64,000 nt of DNA from Syngnathus acus (lineage: Eukaryota > Chordata > Actinopteri > Syngnathiformes > Syngnathidae): positions 5,129,501 through 5,193,500 of the forward strand of contig NC_051104.1 of assembly GCF_901709675.1 (NCBI RefSeq). The letters are read 5' to 3'. The position numbers and the translations under genes were made by a program. Below are positions 38,201-50,200 of this stretch, piece after piece (position 1 is the first letter of the stretch; every line of letters begins with the position of its first letter). Below the pieces are notes generated by a model that worked only from the letters and a program-made list of their open reading frames with translations, was not told the origin of the DNA and did not search any database.

Positions 38201-41200
38201 TGTGTAGGGCCTGAAGATATTCATGCACGTATAAATACAATATAAAGATAAAAAGAAAGAGTTTTAATTGCAAAATTTGTTACAATTTATTGTCCTCACC
38301 TGTCGGACTGAGTGGTGATGTTCTCATACGGATGACATTCAGTTTCATCATCTCCTCTGGGACAGTGGGGAATCCCATCGCAACGTTTTCCTGTGTCGAT
38401 ACAGCCCCCTGGTGGGAGGCACAAGTACTGACCACCGGGGCAGCTGCGAGGAGTCGGGACTGTTGTGCCTGGAATAATATCAGTGTGCAGATTTGGTAAA
38501 AGTGAACTGATACTGTTACTGAATGCATTGCATGCAATTAGACTGGAGATAAAAATCTCACCGCAGAACATCTCATCTGATCCGTCACCACAATCATCGA
38601 CCCCATCGCAGATAACTCCCGACGGGCCGGCTGGCACACAGCGTCCATTTCTACACTGGAGTTCCTTTTGTTTGCAACCACCCGCTGGTGAGACGGTTGA
38701 AGTTGGTGTGGGTAAGGTTGAGAAATGATAACCTGAATCAGACGAGACCAAAATAATCAATTTAATAGAAAACATGTATCATATATGCTACTTCTACTAA
38801 CCAGGTTCACATCCCATTATCTCAAGACGAAGATAGATGCCATTATGGAAATCATGTGGTAGCAAGCGGACAAATTGAGCCGACACCATCCTGTCCAATT
38901 TAATCTCGGCGACCCCTGCCTCATTGTGGTTGGCATGAAAAACCTGTACGGTAGAAATAACAAATGGTAGAAATATAATCATAGTACAAACAACAATATG
39001 ATTGTCAGACCTTAGCTCTGGGCTGGGCGGCAGTCACAAGCTCTTTGTAAATGTACCACAGTCTTCCATCCCGGCTAAACTGCAGATATAAACTGGAAAT
39101 GTATGTGTCAAATACGCCACCCCCCTGGGTAAGTACCCCTGGAGAAAAGAACAGATGGTGTCACATTAACAAATTCATAAGAATGGTCAGCCAGGTGTAA
39201 AAGCGTACCGGTGATGTTGTATTCTTTCAGCAGGTCAATTTCGATGTAAGGACTTTGTGTGTTGCTACTCTGCCCCCCAGGGCTCCGCTGTGGTAGATCC
39301 TTATACTCTTCAGGTTCTGGACTCCAGCCCTGGCATTCCACAAAAAGCACCATTATTAAGAATGAACAAATTCAGTAATTGACAACAAAATATATAAACA
39401 GAGCCAAATAATTAATAAAAGCACACAAATGGCATTCCTGATATACCTGAAGGTCTGTGTGGTGGTCCCAACCATGAAGACGGGCTGCCTCAGGGGGGTG
39501 ACCGCTTTGCTGAGATGAGGCGTGGAAACTGGAGGCCGGCAGAAACTGAACGCCCAGAGGAGACCAGCACTCCTCTGCAGAAGAAGAATAGAAAAATAAT
39601 AATTACAGTTGGATGGTGCCAAAAATATTTTCATGAAATAGTATGATCTATTCATAAGTTACTGATCACCAGGAGGGAGTGGGTAGGTGGGCACCGAGGG
39701 AGTGGTGTCCTTTCCTGGCTCGGACGTCACAGGGGAGGGGCTGACTGTCACTGCAGAACTTTCATTGCGTGCTGTGCAGAGCAGTCGATAAAACTCCAAA
39801 TCAATTAAGAGAACACAGCAAGAGTGAAATATATACTTCTCAAAAAAGTCGGCTTAAAAACAGGATAAAGAAGAAAACAGTGTGTGGAACTCAAATTGAC
39901 CTTGACAGTAACAACAGCTGTCTCCATCCCCAGGCACAAGACTCTGGCCCTAAATAAATTGACAATTTAGTTTCTCTAATAGGCAAAATAAACAAGGCAT
40001 GGATAAGCATCGTGAGAGACAGAATTGTACAAATATTTTAACACCATTATTCGACTACCTGAGGGCATCCGGTAACGGCATACGGGCAATAGGGAGAGCA
40101 TTGCACCGAGAGGTTGGGCAAGCAATGACACAAGTGGCAATGGTCCGACCTCCATCTGTCTCCAACAGCGTGGGACTGGCCTTGATACTCACATTCATCA
40201 CAGGGGTCAGTTTGACATCTGTGGAGTTGCAGATAAAGAAAGTGCATGTGAGAAGAAAAGAAGAAAGGACTCGTTGATACTATTTTACGCACCGACGTGC
40301 TTTCCGATAGATTCCTCTGCAGTTTTTCCCATCTCCATGATTGGTGGGGTTGTTTGGGCTCCGGAAAGACCACTGGACACTCTGCACACCACATGGTCCT
40401 AAACACTCCCCCCACTCGGACCATGACGACCATGCGCAATGTACTAAAAAGGGAGGGGGCAAACTGATGAGTGAAGATATTTATGTGGAATATGAAGCAA
40501 ATTTAAGACCGACCAGAACAGTCCGGGTTGGGTTGGCATCGCTGAGGTCTTCCTCTCTCACAAACACAAATCTCGCAGTCCACCTTCATCTGCTGACCTG
40601 GCCTGTAGCGCACGCCTGCCAACTCACACGCACACTCCTCTGGAAACACACACTGTTGCGTTTGGCTCATGACCTTCCCCTCTGGACACCAACAACCTGG
40701 GGAAATACATTACAATGTGTAAGATTTAAAATTAGATCATAGTTTTTTTTCAAAATAGATCCAGGGTGACCTGAGAAGCAGGGTGCGGCGGGATCGCAGG
40801 TAGTTCCGCTGCTGATGTGGGCGCAGGACATTGGGCAGGGGGAACAGTTGTGTCTCACCAGGCCTGTCGGACAGCTAGTATTGGAGCAGCCGTCCGCAGA
40901 ACAAGGCCCTGAAATAAAGCCAAGCAGATGAAGATGCACCAACATCTGAATAGACATGTCCAACAAACACCAGGAATGACTCGCTTACTAATTTCCAAGC
41001 TTAGGTTGGATGGTCCCGGGAGTTGGAAGCAGTCTCGACCTCCATTTTGAGGCAGGATGCAGTCTCTGTGTCGGATCTGCACTCCTCCGCATTCGCTTGA
41101 ACAGTTTGACCAGCTCACCCATGGAAGCCACTGACCATCCACTGACAAAAATAAAAACATTATGCTTCCACAACCTTTCAAATGTATTATAAAAAAAGCA

Positions 41201-44200
41201 GCATCACAATCATACCAGGGCAAGTTGTGTTGAAGCACTGCTGCTTCTGGACATCCTGACCCCGACAGTGGTGCAAAATGTCCCCCGCAGGGCAAGATCT
41301 GCGCCGGGTCACCGAGCCTGTACCACATGTGGTGCTGCAGGGGCTCCAAGAACCCCAGGAGCTCCAACTTCGACAACCCTGCTCATCAGTGGAGCCCCCG
41401 AACGGTGCTAGTGAGGAGTCTGGGCAGTCTGCCACACCATTACACATCTGGATAGGAAATTAATCAGAAGTTAGGTCATAAAAAAGGGCGAGGTGATACA
41501 TCAACCTACCATATTGAAACTGATACATGAGCCATCCAGACAGGTGAATTCTGGACAGGAAACTGTGGTGTTCCTTTCACCAGGGGGCGCTGGTGAAACG
41601 TTTTTACCTGAATATAAGAGTTTACTGAGTTCTGTTTTCTAACAAATGTCTCAAGGGTATCTTGGGACAACTCACCACACACAAGTTCATCATCACCCCG
41701 CGGACAGTCAGGAATCCCGTTGCACACTTTTGACATATTCACGCAAGTGCGATTGTCACATGGGAAGCTGCCAGGACAGGGAGGGATCCGCAATGAGCCT
41801 GAAGACAAACACACAAACAAACATCACCCTGTCGACCTTTGCTGTCAGATGACTCAGGTTTGTCTTACCGCAGTTGTCTACGCTCTCATCAGATGCATCA
41901 CGGCAATCTGGTTTGCCGTCGCAAAGTTGTTGGTAATGCACACACTGGTCGCCACTGAGGCAGGGAACTTGGCCAGGAGCACAAAGTGAGGGACACTGCT
42001 GCTCATCGCTACCGTCCAAACAGTCGGACTCGCCATCACAGTGCCAGGTTTGAGGTATGCATTGCCCACCGGTGGCACAGGCAAACTCATAGGACCAGCA
42101 AGCTGTAAAGTGTGAGAAAAATATTTACTTTTGTTAATAGTAAAAAAAAAAAATGTTTGATTTGATAGCTATCCATAATTTTTTGTGTATTTAGAATATA
42201 ATATCACACTGCCTGAGGTCGGTACTGTCGGGGTCAAAGGTGAAGGTATTGGTGTTATGAAAGAGTAGCAGTTGCTTCGTTTTTCGTCTTCTCCGGCCGG
42301 GCAATCTCGTGCTCCGTCGCACAGCATAGCGATGGCAACACATGTGCCATCATTACAAGCAAACTGGTCAGGTCCACATGTCACTGTAAAAAAAAAAAAA
42401 CACTTCTGGATGAGAAGCTCTCACACTACAAAAAATGTTTTTTCTCACATTCAATACTAATGCTGCAAAAGCTCATTTTACCTCGAGTTGGACAAACAGC
42501 TTCATCCGTTCCAGATGGGCAGTCTCGATGACCGTCACACACTTTCTCTGAAGGGACACACAGGTCACCTGGGCACTGAAATTCTTTTTGTGCACAGGAA
42601 CACCTTAAAACACAGACAAGATGAAGTGTTTCTTACTAGGAAACAGAACAAAACATATGTCTGAAACTGAATAGAAGGTTATAATAAATATTGGGCACAC
42701 CCCCGTTCATCACTGAGATCTCCGCAATCATCATGGCCGTCACATCGATGGAGGTAGAGGATGCATCGTCCTCCAGCACATAGGAACTCCCCTTCGTCGC
42801 ACGCCACACCGCAATCTGGTCCGAGAAACAGAATTCACTCCAGTACATAAGAGCGGGACCACTTATTAGTTTGCAAATCGATTTGAAATGGTTTTGTCCA
42901 AAACACATTACCTTGCTCATCGGAACCATCGGCAAAGCCACAGTCCAATCGTCCGTCACATACTCGACTAGCTGAGAGACATTTCCCATTGGCGCACTGA
43001 AATTCCCCTGGTGGGCAAAGGGGCACCGGAGTGGCGGGTCCACAGAACGCCTCATCTGATCGGTCAGCACAGTCGGGGTGGCCATCGCAACGCAAAGCCA
43101 GGTTCAGACATGGGCCGCTGACAAAAGAAGACATTCGATTCCCATCCTGGCCAATACACGCCCACTGAATTTTCAATTGTGATGTCACTCCAATCTCCTT
43201 GACCTAGATTTGTACTGCTGATCTCACCTCTGCCTCTGATGTGATACCAGGGTTATAAAATAGGCCTTATATATTATATAAAGTATGTCACACAGAAGTG
43301 AATGGTATCTAATCAGTAATTGACTTGACTATATAAAAGCTTTTATGACAAGGATGACACGGAGGAGAGTCGGCAAGAGATCTCCAACGTGATAAAGTTC
43401 CCAGTTACCTTGGCGTGCTGGTACAGCGGAAATGTTCCGGTGAGCAGGTGAATGGACAAATCTCATCAGAGCCGTCGCCGCAGTCATCTTCGTTGTCACA
43501 TAACCACTGAGACGGGATACAGCGACCGCTCGCGCAGGAAAACTCGGATTCCGGACAGGTCGGCGCAGGACGAGGGCATGGCACCCCATCGCAATGCCAC
43601 ATCCCGTCGTCGCAAGAACTGGGTGAATATAAGCAGAAGAACACGACATGAAGATTAAACCCTTTTTTGAAGCGTTTATATGTACCGACCAGTTCTGGCA
43701 GTGCTGAGTGATGGTACTTCCAGGAGGAAACATGGACCCTTCCCACTCACATGGACACTGGGTAGGAACCGCACAGCTGTCACCTATAGTTTAACAAAGC
43801 AGACCATGATGTAGCTAAAACATAAGATTTACTACTTTGTCTTTCAGTAGCTCATTACAGATTTGCGTCTTACTATATCGAACAGTACCAGCGGGGCAGA
43901 AGCAGCCCTCCACACAAGATAGGACGTCACATTGGGAATGCGGACTCTGCTGCACATTAGGACAGGAAGGGGAGCAAGCTGGCCCACATGGGTCATAAAC
44001 AAGTCCATTTTCACACTGCAGGGCTTCAACAAAAAGAGGACCAGAGAGAAATTCAGTAGCAATCTCCTGGAAAATAGGTAAATGTTTTATTTTGTGCACA
44101 TACGACAGAGTTCCTGGGACCTCCAGCGAATGTAGATCCCTCTGCGGTTACACTCTTCTGCGTAAGTGGCGATGGCTGTGCACAAGCACTCACAGTCGCC

Positions 44201-47200
44201 ACCAGAGTCACAGCTGAAAGTGAAAGGAGGGGGAAATGAGAGCACGGACCTTGGCTGCAAAACGATTTGGTCTTGTGCTTTACGGAGGCAAAGGAAGACA
44301 ACTGTAAACTGATCATAAACCAATCTCTGCCAAGGAAATCATTCATCATTTACAACCTGTGTAAATGAACTCACCCACACGCATCAAAGACACACCAATC
44401 GTAATATTGCTGGAAGGGCACCTCAAGGTGGCAAGGAGAGAAGAGCTCCTGAATCAAGATGCCACATTTTTTCCTGGCCCACGGTACCCTGTGTAAGTTA
44501 ACCTGTGCAGAAATTGTGTTATAATATTAGATGTCCGATTATTTTCTCCGTTTAGGGTCATGGATGACCTGGACTCACAGTGCAAGGGTCTCGCAGATCT
44601 TGGTCCGCCACATCCGGGCAGGATGGGCTGACCTTCCAAGAATTCCCAAATAGCTCAGCGGTGGATTCTACGATGCCTTGTCGTGTGGTGAAGTCATTCT
44701 CAGTGTCCCCATCGAAGTTACCGCATAGCCCCCCGACGTTTCCCCTCAAGTGTGCGGCCAGACGCACGTACACGCGCATACCTGCAAGCAACATTTCCAT
44801 ATTTTACCGAAACAATGCATCTTAGTAACTTTATGAAATGACATTGGAAATGTAATAAATAAATAAATCAAGATTACAGTCAAAATATTCCGTGTCCTAC
44901 CTCCATCCCACAGCAGAGTGACTCCAAGTCGGGAGGACAACGACACAAAGATGCCCACTCTTTCCAAAGTCAGACCACTCCCGCTGTAGGTCTTGGGTAG
45001 AGTAACTGGCATCCCATTAACCGTCACTGCTTTACCTAAATTAAAGATTAGCTCGATTTATTTATATTGCATTTGTCAACACAGTTCAGAATTTAGACTC
45101 CAATAAAATATCTAACCTCTCAAAAGGTGTATGATGGTGTTCCCAAGGCTGAGGGTGACGGACTTTGTACAGGTGACCCCGGTGCTTCCGCAGGGCACAT
45201 TCTCGGCCGTGACACTGAACAGACCGCTGGTCTCCCTCGCCAGCACGTACTGGCAGTCGCCCAAGAAAGAAAAGTAGCGACCATCGAAGGTCACATAATG
45301 AGGGTCACCGGTAGCCACACACATGCCAGCGCAGGCCGACTGGCTGCAGTGCCAGTGGCGCTCCTTACACACACTGCAAAAGAAAATTATTTCTTATTTC
45401 TTTCCAATATTCATTTAATGAATGAATTCCATGGGCTTTATTCAATGATGTTTTTATGTACCACGTGTTGCAGTCTTTAGTGATGGTGTCGTTGCTGTAG
45501 TACAGGCGGCCATTATGGCGACACGGGCACTCGGCAGGTAGGACACACTGATCACCCTGCAGGAGATCAAATTTATATTAGAACAAAAACTAAAAAGAAA
45601 ATGTAAACTCAATATGTTCACAATCATTTAGTATATAATGATTGAGGCTTTCAGTGTTGTGAAGTATGAGAGTTGGATGGGAGAGCATTTCAGGAGTGTG
45701 TAAAAAAAACATACCGTATTTTCCGGACTATAAGGCACACCGGACTATAAGGCGCACCATTAATGCATCATGTCAGATTTTTAATCCAAATCAAATCATT
45801 CTCCATTGGATCTTTTTTATTTTAACTTCAGACGCAACAAATTACTTTATAATCACAAAATAATGATCCATAGTCTTTTTGATTCATGATTCATAGTCTT
45901 CAGCGGGCCACTTATGACTGATTTCATGACACAATGCTGCGTGCCAGTTTAAATTTAGGAATTTGGCGCACTGGACTATAAGGCGCAGTCGGCTTTTGAG
46001 AAAATTTGAGGTTTTTAGGTGCGCCTTATTGTCCGGAAAATACGGTACTTATTTCCTTATTTCCCTCAAACAAAGTCTAAATAGTCATACATATGTCAAA
46101 GTTTTCACCTACAAGTAGCACAGTTCCGTGGGGGCACACACAGCCAGATAGGGGCTCTCTGCAACTCAGCGTGCCAGAACCTTGCTGCTGGCTTGGTGGG
46201 TCCAAACTGGAGCACGTGAGCAGGCAGGAACGTGGCGCGTATATCAGAGAGCCAGGACACTTGTTGACGTCTTCACATGCGCCTTGCGTGCAGTTAAAGC
46301 GTCCTTCCTCACACATGCTGTAAAGGTCAGGGGTCACAAGCAATATAGTTAAGTATAGTGTCATCCTACTTATCACAGTACTGCTATATTTGTCAAGAGT
46401 GATAATCGCAGCCGCTATGTGGCGAAGAGAAATAATGAAATCAACCTATCCTGTAGAAAGAAGCAGGACGATAGAGTGATTTCATCAGAGCTCTCGCGCC
46501 ACCAGACACAATGACTTGAAGAATATCTGCTTGTGTGCATTATAAATTGTTGCAAAGGTCTATTTGGACTGTTTTCAGCCTCCATAAGCAATGTTAAGAG
46601 AAGAATTCAGTGTGCAGTGGTTTACTTATTCATTACTTATCGCAGAAAGTGCAACATAGTTAGTTTTATAACGTGCAGTAAAAAATCACTGGGTCAACTA
46701 GGTTATATAGAATATATTAGCATAATTGTCAGGTCATTTTAACTTTACTTTCACAATATCAATACCATTGTGCTTGCTAAAATTCATTAAGGCCCAAAAT
46801 AATTGTTGCTTTACTGCCATCTGTGGTTATTTATAAAACTTTTTTGGTGAGCACCAAATATTCACAAATATAAATGTAATCTTTGCGTTCGGCATACCAG
46901 GTGTTACAGCTGTTCTGAACGATATCCCCAGGTAGATATGTCTTGTCTCCTTGTACACATGGGCACATCGTAGGAGGCACGCACTGGCCTTGGTGGTCCT
47001 CCACTAATCCTGCAGGGCACTGGCAACCGGGAACACATAGCTTATCACCACTACCGTTGGGATCACAGCTCCAGCCGTGCTGCAGGTCGGAGCACTTGCG
47101 GCCGCATGCTTGACCACACTCGTGATGCACCTGACCCCCGGAACACTGGACGGCTGGGGAGATAGGAGGAAATAGTTGTGACAAACACAAATAACCAAAA

Positions 47201-50200
47201 GGAAAAAGAAAATCATGACGAGTGCACTAAAATATCAGAATTAATCTGCAAGCTCAAAGACAAGACTTGTTGATCTTTTATACTTACAACAGAAGGTATG
47301 GTTACGCCACTGAACAGCCATGCCCTCCTGGGCACAGCGTCTGGCATAGGCAGTGAGAACTGTGCAATGACAGGCCTTCTGAAGTGCACAGCTGCACACT
47401 TCTGATTGACACAGGCGGAAATAGGGCTCTCTCTCCACTACATCATGACATGCCTGAAGGAGCAGAATGAGAGCGAATGCTGTGAACTACAAAGCGGCGG
47501 GACCCCCTCATGAAATTTTAAATAAGCCATGACAGGGAAAGTGCACTTATTGCATAAATTATACTTGTCCTGAGAAAAACTGGAACTGTGGCTGTTTCAT
47601 AAATATTCTTTGACAAACCATATAGCTCTTGAGCAAACCCTTAAAATGTCTCATTTACCGCCCACTAGATAACCAAAACACATATCAAATAAATATAAAA
47701 ATACAAACTAAATGTCAATTCTGGAATGTAACATTGCAAACAAACCTGGAATACGGTGCTGTGTATGATGGCGCATACGGTATCAGCATAGTGTCTCTTC
47801 TGGGTGTAAGTAGTGCAGGGGTCCGGAGGGGCTCCTCCAGGCAGAGTGCAATGTTCTGTGGTGAATTTGCCGGCAAAGGATGACACACTGCTCTCCACGT
47901 CTCCTTCTGGGGTCATAAAATCATCATGCTGATTCCAAGTCAGTGTTCCACAAAGGCCGCGTACCTACAAGAAAAAAAACGAGACCTTATTTATGACCTA
48001 TATCCTGATTTAATTCCACTAAGGACAGTGAAATTGACAATTGAAGGCTACCTTGTTTGTGAAATGAGGCTGCAAGGTAATGATGATGAGGGGTCCATCA
48101 AGGTGCCACAGAAGCTGAGCTCCAAAGGTCTGAATTAGGAGAAAGGCAGACGATGCCCTCCGCACTACCAGGTCCGCGGTCACCACAGGCAACAGTTCCC
48201 TCTGACCGTTCAATGTCACCGTACCTAGAGCAATCAATGGAATTCACAATATGTGACGATACGAGTGTAAAATATGAAGAGCTGCAATAAAATTAACACC
48301 AAAAAAGAGGATGCCCCTTCATATAAAATTGAATTTTTATAATTCCCGCAAAAAATGCATGTGAATATTGTTTTATTGCCCTGTTTGCATGTATTTGTAC
48401 CATGATCATTTCCATTAGCCTATCTATGGTGTTTCCCATTACATACTAGCATGAAGCTAGGGGGATGTTTTTAAGTATATCTTTAGTTCTCTTTTGTTTC
48501 TTTTGTTTTATCCATACGCTAGCCTCCCATTTTCTGACAGCATGAGCGAAATAATAATGTAAAAGTATGCAGGAGGGGTCTCCCTAATAACTCACCAGTG
48601 TCTGTGATGGTGACTGTGGTACGGAGTGCTGTGACCGTCATTTCTATGAGACAACCTAGACCTGCAGCAGCACCTCCTCCCCCTGCTGCGCACTCGCCCG
48701 AGCGCACGGTCACCACAAGCTTTCGGTCAACGTAGTCCTGAAAACACATTGGAGAGCTGAAGTGATGTGGACAGTTGAGGTAAAAAAGTTATTTCATTCA
48801 GATTTTACACACAAGGACCTCGCAGCAGTTTTGGTATTTGTAAGGAGAAGAGAATATCACTTTTAAAAATATATTTATTTTATAATCAAACAGGGTTCAT
48901 ATCTTGTAGTTTGTATGGCGCTTTCCATCATTCAAGGATCCAAATTGTTTTAATTTAATCTCATCTGTTTGTCTAAGAAATGTTCTTACCTCCACAGTGG
49001 TAAAAGGACAATCCCCTCCTTGCAATGAGTATCTTTTTTTGTCAAAGGTGGTGACATGGAGCGCTCCCATCAGACTGCACTGAGCAGCACATTTCTCCCC
49101 AGTGCACTGCCATTGACCTTCTCTACAAACACTATATTCGGGAATATGTCAAATATCAATCAACCAAATAACCGGAAACACCAAGACACACATCCACCTC
49201 ACCAGGTGTTACATCTCTGCTGTATCTTGTCTCCTGGCCGGTATGTATGCCTTCGGTGGAAACAAGGGCAATCATCCTTTTTTAAGCACTGTCCTTGGTG
49301 AAGATAGAGTCCTGGAAGACATTCGCACCCCCCAACGCACTCCTCCCGGCATTGACCCGCTGATGCGGCCGGTCCTGGGGGTTGGGGGGATGCGCAGCTA
49401 GGAGGACATGAGGACACGCAGTCTGAAAAGACTTGCCCTCTGGGACAGATCCGAGCTGGGGAGATGCATAGAGAAGGGAGACAATGACAGTGAACAAGAT
49501 GAAAATTTTAGGATAATTTTGACCTCCATCTATTTTCGATCGCCATTTCCACTGGGATTGTTATCATTACCACAAAGGGCGCCTTCTCTCCAAATAACGA
49601 TGACATGTTGCTGGGCACACTCTCGTGCGTAGCTCGCCAGAGTGTCACATACTGCTGCTTCCCTCTCCTTGGGTGGCAAGCTACAAAAAAGATACAAGCA
49701 TGTATCTAGGTACGCTGCTGGGTCCAGCTGAAAAACAGGAGAGAAAATGGAATGACATTTTCCCTCATATATGACGTACAAGGTTTTCCGGACAATAAAA
49801 TGTCGGTATTTGCATATTGCTATGTGAGCGTGCTGCATAACTCACGCGTGGGTGGCATTGGGTGAAGGGGCTTTTTAGTAGTCGATGACACATGGACTCT
49901 GCTTGCTTGCGTAAGGCAGCATCTCCCGTTACATCACAGCTGTGTCCGAGTTCCGCAGCATCACCGCAGCCCTTGAACGTGGAAAGATTTGGGAGCTTTG
50001 AGTAAACAAGGACAGTCATAGTGCTACTTCAATGTATGTTGTGCAGTACTTCATTCTGCTGGTCAGGAACTTTCCATGAGTTGCCAAAGCTAGCAGCGTA
50101 CTGAGACACGGTTCCTCCCATTGTGGTGAAATCATCTACGGTAAAGTAAATCATTTCAAATTCCATATCATCACTTTTTGTTAAATTTGAATTCAGGCAC

